Of a stretch of DNA of 64,000 nucleotides, positions 16,582 through 24,476 are shown piece by piece. The position numbers and the translations under genes were made by a program. Below the pieces are notes generated by a model, which was not told the origin of the DNA, made no database searches, and worked only from the letters and a program-made list of their open reading frames with translations. Origin of the DNA: Alsobacter sp045348435 (GTDB lineage Bacteria > Pseudomonadota > Alphaproteobacteria > Rhizobiales > Beijerinckiaceae); the NCBI RefSeq assembly GCF_045348435.1, contig NZ_CP157484.1, positions 1,240,001-1,304,000 of the forward strand. The letters run 5' to 3'. Each line of letters begins with the position of its first letter. Position 1 is the first letter of the stretch.

Positions 16582-18012
16582 TTATTCGGCCGCGACGTCG
16601 CCGCGCCCGGCGCTCAGCCGCAGCGACACGGCTTCGCCCAAATAGGCGCCCTGCCGCAGCAACTCCTGCTGAAGGGCCGAGATGTCCAGCGCCTTGGGCG
16701 AGACGGCGTCCCGGACGGCGAGGCCCGCTGCGGTTCCGACCGCCTGTCCCATGGCCGAGCACGGCCCCATGCCGCGGGTTCCGGCCTGCGCCTCGAAGCT
16801 GGCCGAGATGCAGCGGCCGGCGACCAGCAGGTTCTGATGCGTGGACGAGACGAGGCTGCGGTAGGGGATCTGGTATCCCGGGTTGTAGGGCAGCGAGTTG
16901 CTGCGCTGGATTTCGTCTTCGGTCAGCGCGGTTCCAAAGCCCTCGCCGGCGATCAGGATGTCGCCCCGCTTGGCGTCGTGCAGATCGGGCGGATAGGCTC
17001 CCATGGCGACGACGTCGTCGAAGTCGCGCTCCGACGTCATGTCGTCAACCGACAGCATGTAGTCGCCGATGACCCGTCGGCTTTCGCGCACGCCGAGGTC
17101 GTACACATGGGTCAGATAGGCGTTCTCGAAGCCCCAGATGTGGGTTCGGAAGAACGCCATGAACTCCATCGCCTGCTTGCGCAGCCGGATCACGCCGGCC
17201 GTGATGTCGTCGGGTTCGAGCGTGTCGATCGCCGTGTGGGTGCAATTGACGAAAACGTCGCCCGGCGTGCCGTGATAGTACATGCCGAACTGCTTGGGCC
17301 ACGAGGCCGGCACGTCGGTCATGTTCTTCCAGGGCGTCCAGTAGCGATGGCTCGCCCGCAGGGCGCAGTTCTCGAACGTCCATGGCGTCTTGTGGTCGAC
17401 ATTGACCTTCTCCTCCATGAAGCGCTCGACAGCGGGCAGATCGACATTGCCGACGCGAAACATGCAGGTCACGGCCTGTTGGCGCGTACCGCCGCCTCGC
17501 TCGAAGGGCGCGCCGACGGACGCGGCGAAATCGGCGTCCCCGGTGGCGTCGATGAACACCTTCGCCTCCAGGCGAGCGACGCCCATTTTCGTGCTCACAT
17601 CGGCGTAGCGCACCAGTCCATCGTCGCCGTAGCCCTTCACGAAGGCGGTGTAGAGCCAAAGGCTGCACCCGGATTCCTGCACCATTTCGAAGGCGACGTG
17701 CTTGAAGACCTCCGGATCGAGCGAGGCGGAGCTGGAGATCCAGCGGTCGATGTCATGGAAAAAGATGTGGCCCCGGCCGCCGCCGCGGTGGGCGACGACG
17801 CGCTGGACGAGTTCCTCCGGAAGACCGCGCACGACCTGGCGGTCTTTGCCGTCGAAGAAGCCGCCGAGATTCATGCCGGTCGCGATGTTGCCGCCCAGAT
17901 GGCCGCCACGCTCGATGATCAGGGTCTTGGCGCCCAGGCGCGCGGCGGCGATGCCGGCGAACAGCCCCGCCGTGCCGCCGCCCATGACGACCACATCCCA
18001 ATTGGTGTCCAT
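16582..18012 (-). CDS. FAD-dependent oxidoreductase (FAD_oxidored family)
   Basis: 476 residues. N-terminal dinucleotide-binding fold WDVVVMGGGTAGLFAGIAAA with G11-G13, then IIERGGHLGGNIATGM; the second FAD block is VFIDATGDADFAASVG, and the C-terminal FAD contact is LLVAGRCISASFEAQAGTRG. This is the FAD_oxidored family (PF12831), often placed with solute-uptake genes of unknown substrate. It is the first gene of the operon with the Tat binding protein and two permeases (43-base gap), so it may oxidise the imported compound. No heme or second cofactor motif seen. Confidence 0.85.
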   Translation of the reverse strand: MDTNWDVVVMGGGTAGLFAGIAAARLGAKTLIIERGGHLGGNIATGMNLGGFFDGKDRQVVRGLPEELVQRVVAHRGGGRGHIFFHDIDRWISSSASLDPEVFKHVAFEMVQESGCSLWLYTAFVKGYGDDGLVRYADVSTKMGVARLEAKVFIDATGDADFAASVGAPFERGGGTRQQAVTCMFRVGNVDLPAVERFMEEKVNVDHKTPWTFENCALRASHRYWTPWKNMTDVPASWPKQFGMYYHGTPGDVFVNCTHTAIDTLEPDDITAGVIRLRKQAMEFMAFFRTHIWGFENAYLTHVYDLGVRESRRVIGDYMLSVDDMTSERDFDDVVAMGAYPPDLHDAKRGDILIAGEGFGTALTEDEIQRSNSLPYNPGYQIPYRSLVSSTHQNLLVAGRCISASFEAQAGTRGMGPCSAMGQAVGTAAGLAVRDAVSPKALDISALQQELLRQGAYLGEAVSLRLSAGRGDVAAE

Positions 18013-18139
18013 CGTTTCCGTCCCATGTCGCTGACTGGTGAAGGCCTTGGGCGCGGGAGAGCGCGGCAGCCTCCTCGCCTGGCAGGGTAGTCCCGATCAG
18101 TCCGCCGGCACGGTAGATAGGCGACAACGCTCGGTATGA

Positions 18140-19135
18140 TCACGTCATGTGGGTGTCGGCCTCAGGGTGGCGGCGCGTTGTGTGAGGGGTCTGACGGAAG
18201 TGGGTCCGGTAGCGTTTGGCGAAATGGGACGCATCGACGAAGCCGCACCGCAGGGCGATGTCGGCGATCGACAACGTCGATTGCTGGAGCAGCTGCCGCG
18301 CCACCCTGAGCCGGACGGAGAGGTAGACCTGATGCGGGGTCTGCCCCAGGGTGGTGACGAAGAGGCGCTGCAACTGGCGGGGCGAGGACCCGGCGCGGGC
18401 CGCCAGTTCGGCCAGGCCGAGGGGCTGTTCTATGGCGCCTTCCATGGCCGCGAGGGCGGTCGCGACCCGCTCGTCGGTGATCCCATAGCGCAGCGGCAAC
18501 GCCATGCGGGGGCTTTCCGCCGGTTGTCGGATGCGCGCGTGCAGCATCTGGTCGGCGATGTCCGCCGCCGCCGCGGCGCCCAGTTCGCCGGCCACGATCG
18601 CGAGGGCGAGATCGTAGGTCGCCAGGCCGCCGCCGGAGGTCAAGCGGTCCCGATCGATCAGATACAGACCGGTTTGCAGGCGCACCCGGGGAAACCGCTC
18701 CTTGAACTCGTCATGGAGCCGCCAATGGGTCACGCACGCGTAGCCGTCGAGAAGGCCGGCCTTGGCGGCGAACACCGTCCCGGACCCCGGAGCCGCGATG
18801 ATCGTGCCCGCATAGGCGCGCCGGCGCAGCCAGCGCGCCGCCTCAGCGGTGAAGAACTCCGCCGCCTGCAGGCTGGCGATGACGAAGATCATGCGAACGG
18901 GCGGGCAATCGGCCATGCGCCAGTCCGCCGTGAGGCGCAGCCCATCCCAGGACCGGACCAACAGTTCATCGCCGGCGGCGACCGTCATATACTCGAAGCG
19001 ATTTGCGCCCGTATGCTCGTTCGCCACCCGGAACGCCTCGATGGCGCAGCTCAGGGTGAAGAAGCTGAAGCCCGGCGTCAGCAGGAACGCCACCCGGACC
19101 GGTTCGGGGAGAGAGCCGCTTTCAGAACGAGGCAT
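18140..19135 (-). CDS. GlxA-type AraC-family regulator (DJ-1/PfpI + HTH)
   Basis: 331 residues. Residues about 10-180 form a DJ-1/PfpI-like domain (VRVAFLLTPGFSFFTLSCAIEAFRVAN; AAPGSGTVFAAKAGLLDGY). The usual catalytic Cys position holds Ser, as is common in regulators. Residues about 215-315 form an AraC HTH pair (AARAGSSPRQLQRLFVTTLG, IADIALRCGFVDASHFAKRY). ATG at 19135 chosen; a GTG three codons earlier is possible and neither has a clear ribosome site. It lies just upstream, same strand, of the FAD-oxidoreductase/sugar-ABC operon and is its likely regulator. Confidence 0.85.
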   Translation of the reverse strand: MPRSESGSLPEPVRVAFLLTPGFSFFTLSCAIEAFRVANEHTGANRFEYMTVAAGDELLVRSWDGLRLTADWRMADCPPVRMIFVIASLQAAEFFTAEAARWLRRRAYAGTIIAAPGSGTVFAAKAGLLDGYACVTHWRLHDEFKERFPRVRLQTGLYLIDRDRLTSGGGLATYDLALAIVAGELGAAAAADIADQMLHARIRQPAESPRMALPLRYGITDERVATALAAMEGAIEQPLGLAELAARAGSSPRQLQRLFVTTLGQTPHQVYLSVRLRVARQLLQQSTLSIADIALRCGFVDASHFAKRYRTHFRQTPHTTRRHPEADTHMT

Positions 19136-19501
19136 CGCGACCACCCGGCTAAGGCGACCATTCGCAGCACGCCGATCTCACTACCGCACGATCGAACGCC
19201 GAGAGAATGCTCATAGCGCCGACCATACTGGGGTCGGGAGAGGCGTTGCACGTCCTTTGCGAAAGGCCGATGTGAGGCGGCGCGGCCTGGGCCGCCCCGC
19301 CGGCTGCTGGACCCACGCTCACGCGCCGCGCCGCGGGCGCTCGGCCCCCGATGCCGACCGCGCCCCGGCAGAGCGCCTGGTCGCAAACTGAATCGGCGGC
19401 CTGCAGCGACGCCGCCTCCAGCACGCCGCGCCGCTGCGGCCTCCGCTTGGCGTCCGCCGCAGGAGCGTGCATCCTCGGGGGCCGCCTCTGGAGCGACCCC
19501 G

Positions 19502-19882
19502 ATGAACAAGCCAGGTCAGGTGACGACAGACTTCCTCGACGCCTTCGCCGACGCCTGGAACCGGCACGACACGGACGCGATCCTGGCGATGATGACCGAG
19601 GACTGCGTGTTCCAGGCGAGCCGGGGCCCGGACGTCGAGGGGACCCGCTATCGGGGAGCGAGCGCCGTCAGGGCCGGAATCGACGCGGTCTTCGCCGCTT
19701 TCCCTGACGCCCGCTGGAACGAGCCCCGCCATGTCGTTGCGGGAGATCGTGGCCTGTCGGAGTGGCGGTTCACCGGCACCGGGCCCGATGGTCGGCGCGC
19801 CGACATGCTCGGCTGCGACGTGTTTACCTTCGAAGACGGCAAGATCAGCGTCAAAAACTCCTTCCGCAAGCAGCGGACGTAA
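19502..19882 (+). CDS. SnoaL/NTF2-like protein
   Basis: 126 residues of the NTF2-like alpha+beta barrel, SnoaL-type: DAFADAWNRHDTDAILAMMT (helix with typical W/H/D pattern), YRGASAVRAGIDAVFAAFPD, SEWRFTGTGPDGR and CDVFTFEDGKISVKNSF. Members are small enzymes or binding proteins; catalytic identity cannot be set. It stands alone, divergent from the GlxA-type regulator. A GC-rich stretch (19270-19480) before it may hold a very degraded SCGR/LTPR tail, too weak to annotate. Confidence 0.8.
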   Translation: MNKPGQVTTDFLDAFADAWNRHDTDAILAMMTEDCVFQASRGPDVEGTRYRGASAVRAGIDAVFAAFPDARWNEPRHVVAGDRGLSEWRFTGTGPDGRRADMLGCDVFTFEDGKISVKNSFRKQRT

Positions 19883-20099
19883 GACCGGCCGCAGGACGGA
19901 GCAGCCGGTGAGGAGCCGCGCCGTGGCGCGTACGGCGCCTGCGGCAGCGATCCCGGCCGACAGGGCGTCCCGAAGAAGGCTTAACAGAGTAGACGGCGTG
20001 GGGCGGCGGACATGGCGTTCTCGGGAGGCGGCCTGAGCAGCGCGTCCCTCCTTGAGGCCCTCAAACGAGCCGACGATCCGATCTCGCTCAGGCAGTGGA

Positions 20100-20325
20100 C
20101 TTGTCGTCACGCTCACGGGGCGCGGCTGAGAAGTGACCCGGCGGAGTGCAGCGATGCCGGCGCTGCCAACACGCGCGCAGCGCCGCCGTGACACGCGGCG
20201 TCACCGTGCGGCAAGCCTCAGCCGACTGAGGCGCCGACGCGAGCCGCAAGCTGGCCGCATCCTCCGATTGCCCGAAATCGACGGAGCGGCCCGAGCTGGC
20301 CGCAGGACAGGGCACGGGAGAAGAG
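20100..20325 (-). pseudogene. SCGR/LTPR family copy E (truncated)
   Basis: Minus strand: SGRSVDFGQSEDAASLRLAS, then APQSAEACRTVTPRVTAAL. The N-terminal third is lost and the upstream frame is only a shadow of the AHSA1 gene. Outside the coding part its DNA (GTCACGCTCACG, GAAG, GACCCGGCGGA, TGCAGCGATGCCGGCGC) matches copy F at 24150, so E and F share a recent ancestor. Confidence 0.55.
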
Positions 20326-20419
20326 CAGCGCACCAGCCGTCGCTCGCTTTGCGCCCGACCCCGCGGACGGCGGTCCAGCACCACTCGCTGCAAACACCAG
20401 GGTGAAGATGGCGCTTCGC

Positions 20420-20878
20420 CTACGGCGTGCTGAACAACCGTTCGAGGTTGTCCAGCGTCTTGCTGGTGCCTGCGGCGACGCCCATCGCCACGAACTGCGC
20501 CAGGTGATCGGCCGAGCTGCAGACGATCTCGACGGTCATGCGCGTCCCGCCCGGCCGTTCCGCCAGCATCACCTTGCCGGTCGCGCCATTCGCCGAGAAG
20601 ACCAGCAGCGCCGGCGGGGCGATGGTGTGATAGCGCCCGGTGAAGGGCCGGTCTGGATGGTGGGCCGAGACGAAGCGGAAGGCGCCGCCGGGCCGCAGAT
20701 CGATCTCGCAGACCGCGAGCCTTTCCCCCGTGGGGTCCCACCATCGCGCGAGCTGTTCCGGCTGCGTCCAGGCTTCAAAGACGCGCACGGGCGCTGCGCG
20801 CAGATCGCGCGCGAAGCGCAGCGTGTGGGTGGCCTCGTCGAGAGTGAAGCTGGCCGAAGCCTGGTCCATCGCCATCAT
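20420..20878 (-). CDS. SRPBCC / AHSA1-type protein
   Basis: 152 residues of the START-like SRPBCC fold: RFARDLRAAPVRVFEAWTQP, LARWWDPTG, DLRPGGAFRFV and SKTLDNLERLF. AHSA1-type proteins next to ArsR regulators are a widespread two-gene unit of unclear ligand. The start ATG at 20878 immediately follows the ArsR stop (TGAATG); ATG at 20875 or 20869 is also possible. Cytoplasmic, no membrane segment. Confidence 0.85.
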   Translation of the reverse strand: MMAMDQASASFTLDEATHTLRFARDLRAAPVRVFEAWTQPEQLARWWDPTGERLAVCEIDLRPGGAFRFVSAHHPDRPFTGRYHTIAPPALLVFSANGATGKVMLAERPGGTRMTVEIVCSSADHLAQFVAMGVAAGTSKTLDNLERLFSTP

Positions 20879-21208
20879 TCACGTGATCTCCGTGCTGTCG
20901 TTTGCAAGATGCTGCTCAAGATTATCGAACCGTCGTTCCCACAAAACGCGGAACGGTTCGGCCCAAGCCGCGACGTCCTTAAGGGCGTCGAGCCGCAGCC
21001 GTCGCGGACGGCGCTGAGCGTCTCGGCCCTGTTCGATGAGCCCGGCGCGCTCCAGCACGCGCAGATGCTTGGAGATCGCCGGCTGCGACAGCCGGAACGG
21101 CGCCCCCAGTTCTCCCACGGTCGCTTCCCCCCTCGCCAGACGGGCGAGGATGGCGCGTCGAGTCGGGTCGCTCAGCGCGGCGAAGGCCTGGTCCAAATCA
21201 ATAGCCAT
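20879..21208 (-). CDS. ArsR-family winged-helix regulator
   Basis: 109 residues: ALSDPTRRAILARLARGEATVGEL, then the recognition helix LSQPAISKHLRVLERAGLIEQ. No ELCVCDL metal box, so it belongs to the metal-independent subgroup that pairs with SRPBCC proteins. ATG at 21208 chosen over the longer frame because family members begin around MxxDLDxAFAAL. It is the first gene of a two-gene operon and probably autoregulates via the inverted repeat covering its start codon. Confidence 0.88.
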   Translation of the reverse strand: MAIDLDQAFAALSDPTRRAILARLARGEATVGELGAPFRLSQPAISKHLRVLERAGLIEQGRDAQRRPRRLRLDALKDVAAWAEPFRVLWERRFDNLEQHLANDSTEIT

Positions 21209-21216
21209 ACGGTTAT
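21201..21216 (-). promoter_or_regulatory. Candidate ArsR operator over the start codon
   Basis: On the coding strand ATAACC-GTAT-GGCTAT is an inverted repeat with one mismatch, and it includes the ATG. ArsR/SRPBCC pairs often carry an ATAACC-type palindrome at this place. Binding is inferred. Confidence 0.4.
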
Positions 21217-21493
21217 ATATCCGCAAAGAAATGCGTCGGTCAAGGGGGCGGCCTTGCGGCCGTCCACGCAGGCGTGGCGTCGGCTCCTAGCCCCGTGCGC
21301 AATCGCGAGCGTTTCGCCGGCGAGCAAGGGGGGAGGGGCGCCGACGCAGCCATCGGCGTTGCGGCGCGGGCTCTCGCCGCCGCAGGCGAGGCGCCGCCGC
21401 GCAACGGCCGATCCGTTTAATCGCCGAGAGGGCGTAGACGCGCCGCCTTGGGCCCCCGGGCGCGCGGCGCCTCGACGAAAGAACGTCTGCGGG

Positions 21494-21714
21494 TCAGAGG
21501 AACTGCATCATCTTGACCAAGATCCAGCCGAGAAACGCCGCCCAACTCACGGTCAAGAGAACCGCAGAGCCGAGGATCAGCTTCGTCGGCGAACGCTCGG
21601 CTCGTGGCGCTCCGGCGCGGTCTCCCGCGTCCGAGCTTGGCGCCGAAACGACGGGCGACGCCCTGTGTCTGTCTCCGTTCAGAACGCCGCTCGTCTCAAA
21701 ACGCGTGCTCCTAT
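21494..21714 (-). CDS. Small single-pass membrane protein, paralogue of the gene at 33114
   Basis: The C-terminus TVSWAAFLGWILVKMMQFL is a membrane segment almost identical to that of the gene at 33114-33332, and the preceding 35 residues also align (SPTKLILGSAVLL against AGTKMIVGAALLL). DNA identity is high across the last 70 bases. The position matching the paralogue's ATG reads ATA here, and the frame upstream has no convincing start, so the gene may be inactive or use an unrecognised start. Function unknown. Confidence 0.5.
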
Positions 21715-22178
21715 GCGCCTCCGGGCCACTTCGCCACGTCCTGCGCAAGCGACGCGCCAGCGGACGTCCGTCACCCATGCGGCTGCGTGCGCGCGGCTCG
21801 GCGACGGCTGACGGGGCCCAGGCCTGATCACGACAAGAGCGGGCGAGCCATCCCGGGCGCCAGCATGGGTGGAGCGAGATCGGCGCCCGACCATCCATGC
21901 AGGCCGCCGCCCCGAAGATGGGCTGACGATGGGTCGGGCGCGGTTGGTCGCTGAGAACGAAGACGGCTGCGCCGTCCGTGCGCGCCTGGATGAGCGCCGG
22001 TCGTCGGGATCCCGCCAGCAATCCTCGCCCGCGCCGAGTTTTGGTCGCGGCGTCCAGCGTCCTCCGACCTCGCGCCCTGAGGCGCCGAGCAAGCCCTGAC
22101 AGGCGGTGCGGGCGCGGACGCACGAAAAAGGCGGGGCTTGCGCCCCGCCTGATGGTTTCGAGTTGGATCCGTTCTGGA

Positions 22179-23504
22179 TCAGAACAGGCGCAGGATGCCC
22201 TGGTCCGCCTGGTTGGAGAGCGACAGCGAAGTCTGCGAGAGCTGCTGGCGCGTCTGCAATGCGAGGAGCGTGGCGGCCTCCTGGTTCTGGTCGGCGTTGA
22301 CGAGGTTGTCGGCGCCGGTGCTCAGCGTGTCGATCATGGACTTGGTGAAGTCCTGACGAGCCTGGACCACCGACAGGTTGGAACCGAAGGTGGAGGCCAT
22401 GCCGCGCAGGCTCGACAGCGCGCTGGTGAGACCGTCTGACGCCGCCTGCAGCGAGGTGTCGTCCTGGATGTTGGTCTTGCCGGCGGAGGCGCCGTTCGAC
22501 ATCTGCTGGATGCCGAGATTGGCGGAGGTGACCGTCTGGCCCTGAACGTCCATCTTGTTCTGGGCGGAACCGGTCTTCTCGTTGAACACGACCGACAGCT
22601 TGTTGCCGTCGAGCAGGTTCGTGCCGTTGAAGCCGGCGTCCTTGGCCATCTGGTCGACCTGGTCGCGCAGATCATTGAACTGCTTGACCAGGTTGGATCG
22701 CACCGTCGAGTTGCTGCTCGCCGAGATGCCTGCGGAGGCGTCCGTGAGGGCAAGCCCGATGGTGGCGTTACTATTGAGCGTGGCCGACTGGGCGTTGCTG
22801 AGGGCCGTAGCGGCCCCGGAGCCGGTGCCCAGGCCGACCTTGAGAGTGCCCGAGCCCGTACCGGTCACGACCAGCTTGCCGGTGTCGTCGACGCTGGCGG
22901 TGGCGATGCCCGACTTGTTGACCTCATTGACGAGGTCACGAACGGTCGAGGTCGCGGTCAGCGAGGTCGACACGAAGCTCGTCACGTTGCCGGTGGAGTC
23001 CGTAGCCGAGATGCTGAGCGCGGTGTTGGCGCCGAAGTTGCCGCCGAGGTCGCCGGCCACTTGCGGATTGGCGGTGTAGTCAGCCGTCACGGCAGCCGCG
23101 CCGCCGAGCGCCTTGTTCAGCACCACGTCCTTGACGCTCAGCGCGCCGTTCTTGTCGCCGGCCGCGGTCAATGCAGTGCCGCTCTTAGTAGGACGATTGG
23201 TGGCGGCATCGGCCTGGGCCTGCTTCAGCGTGGACTGGAGCGACTGGACCAGCTTGGTGATGCCGTCGATGCCTTTGGAGGCGGCGTTGATGGTCTGCAC
23301 CGCATTGGACATGCCGTCCAGCAGGCCCGAGAGCTGGCTGGAGCGATCGTTCAGGCCAGCGGCGGTGAAGTAGTTAACGGCGTTGTCGACCGCCGAATTC
23401 ACCTTCCTGCCCGTGGCCAGGTGCTGCTGGGCGACCTGGGACTGAGACTGCACGGACTGGAGGGAGGAGAGGGCGTTGCGAACGCCGGTCGAGATAGCAA
23501 CCAT
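22179..23504 (-). CDS. Flagellin
   Basis: 441 residues. N-terminal flagellin domain with ISTGVRNALSSLQSVQSQSQ and TGRKVNSAVDNAVNYFTAAG; Ser/Thr-rich variable centre; C-terminal domain SSLRGMASTFGSNLSVVQAR ending LSLSNQADQGILRLF. ATG at 23504 follows AGAAGG; the longer frame upstream lacks flagellin residues. The VNYFTA wording is typical of alphaproteobacterial flagellins, exported by the flagellar type III apparatus and assembled as filament. The flbT gene lies divergently 168 bases away and would act on this mRNA. Confidence 0.92.
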   Translation of the reverse strand: MVAISTGVRNALSSLQSVQSQSQVAQQHLATGRKVNSAVDNAVNYFTAAGLNDRSSQLSGLLDGMSNAVQTINAASKGIDGITKLVQSLQSTLKQAQADAATNRPTKSGTALTAAGDKNGALSVKDVVLNKALGGAAAVTADYTANPQVAGDLGGNFGANTALSISATDSTGNVTSFVSTSLTATSTVRDLVNEVNKSGIATASVDDTGKLVVTGTGSGTLKVGLGTGSGAATALSNAQSATLNSNATIGLALTDASAGISASSNSTVRSNLVKQFNDLRDQVDQMAKDAGFNGTNLLDGNKLSVVFNEKTGSAQNKMDVQGQTVTSANLGIQQMSNGASAGKTNIQDDTSLQAASDGLTSALSSLRGMASTFGSNLSVVQARQDFTKSMIDTLSTGADNLVNADQNQEAATLLALQTRQQLSQTSLSLSNQADQGILRLF

Positions 23505-23570
23505 GATGAGCACCTTCTGGTGTCTAGAGCGCTCCGCTACTTGGGAGCACGGCCATCTCATCCAGGGCGG

Positions 23571-23627
23571 CCTAACGAGCCGTTAACAGGCGAATTTCGC
23601 TGACGCCTTGGTTCACCGCTCGTTAAG
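23571..23627. promoter_or_regulatory. Inverted repeat in the flagellin/flbT intergenic region
   Basis: CCTAACGAGC (23571-23580) is complementary to GCTCGTTAAG (23618-23627) at nine of ten positions, and a second CGTTAAC lies beside the first arm. It may be an operator or part of the flagellin mRNA leader on which FlbT acts. Seen in sequence; role inferred. Confidence 0.3.
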
Positions 23628-23672
23628 CCAAAGCAATGCAGTGTAACGACCGCGATATGAGGTAGGTGATCT

Positions 23673-24101
23673 GTGCCGTTTTTATTGGAACTTGCAGCCC
23701 AGGAAGTGATCCATGTCGGGCGAGCGGTCGTCACCAATGCGGGCGATCGGACGCGGCTGGTCATTGACGGGCTGCTGCCGATCCTCAAGCAGCGTGACTA
23801 CTTGCCGCCGCATGCGGCGCGAAGCCCCGCCGAACGGATCTATGTCGCACTTCAGGAGATGTATCTGTCCGGGTCAGACGCGGCCGCGCCCGAGCTGATG
23901 GCCTCGACCCGCGATCTCGTGAAGCAGGCGCCGTCAGCCCGAGCCCAGATCGCGCAGATCTCCGCGCTCGTGGTCGACCAGCAACTCTATAAGGCGCTCA
24001 AACTCGCTCGCGCCCTGATCAAGGCGCCGTCGTCGCCGCCTGAGTCTCAAGGTTCCGCGCCACGTGAGCCCGCGAGCCAGAGTGGCTGCCAGAGCGGCTG
24101 A
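23673..24101 (+). CDS. flbT: FlbT, flagellin mRNA regulator
   Basis: 142 residues matching the FlbT family: LAAQEVIHVGRAVVTNAGDR, LPILKQRDYLPPHAA, RIYVALQEMYLSG and LVVDQQLYKALKLARALI. FlbT binds flagellin mRNA in alphaproteobacteria and couples its translation or stability to hook assembly. The start is GTG at 23673 after a TGAGGT site. The C-terminal 20 residues (Ser/Pro/Gln-rich) extend beyond the usual family end. No flaF gene is seen next to it. Confidence 0.85.
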   Translation: MPFLLELAAQEVIHVGRAVVTNAGDRTRLVIDGLLPILKQRDYLPPHAARSPAERIYVALQEMYLSGSDAAAPELMASTRDLVKQAPSARAQIAQISALVVDQQLYKALKLARALIKAPSSPPESQGSAPREPASQSGCQSG

Positions 24102-24149
24102 CCATCCGCATGCAGCCATGCGACCGCGCTGCGCTGACCGGCCCCCGGT

Positions 24150-24310
24150 CAGTTTGCAAAACGGACCGTCACGCTCACGGCGCGCGGCTCAGAAGCGACC
24201 CGGCGGATTGCAGCGATGCCGGCGCGGTCAACACAAGTCCCAGCGTTGCCGTGACCCGCGGTGTCAGCGCGCGGCAGGCCGCTGGGGCGACTGAGCCTCT
24301 CTCCCACCGA
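24150..24310 (-). pseudogene. SCGR/LTPR family copy F (C-terminal part)
   Basis: Minus strand: ACRALTPRVTATLGLVL, then TAPASLQSAGSLLS. Only the tail of the family is present; the SCGR half is absent. The flanking DNA matches copy E at 20100. Confidence 0.5.
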
Positions 24311-24476
24311 TGGCTTTGGTCACGGCGCACCTCGCATGGCTCGTGCACCAGACATGGTGAGGTAGTCGGCAGGACCCCGTCACGAAGCACCCGGTGGCGG
24401 GCTCTGTCGTTACTGGCGGGATGCGGCCTGAGGTGCCGTCTCTGCGGCACAGCGTGCCCGGTCCAGGCGCGTCGTG

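Noticed and set aside
16537..18090. A 517-codon plus-strand frame
   Set aside because: Antisense of the FAD oxidoreductase gene, which carries all FAD-binding motifs; the plus-strand frame has no recognisable domain.
18149..19216. A 355-codon plus-strand frame
   Set aside because: Antisense of the GlxA-type regulator.
19270..19480. A tenth SCGR/LTPR copy
   Set aside because: Only a stretch like RRGVLEAASLQAADS resembles the family tail; SCGR and LTPR motifs are missing, so similarity may be GC-driven.
20402..21811. A 469-codon plus-strand frame
   Set aside because: Runs antisense through AHSA1, ArsR and the small membrane protein genes; low-complexity and without motif.
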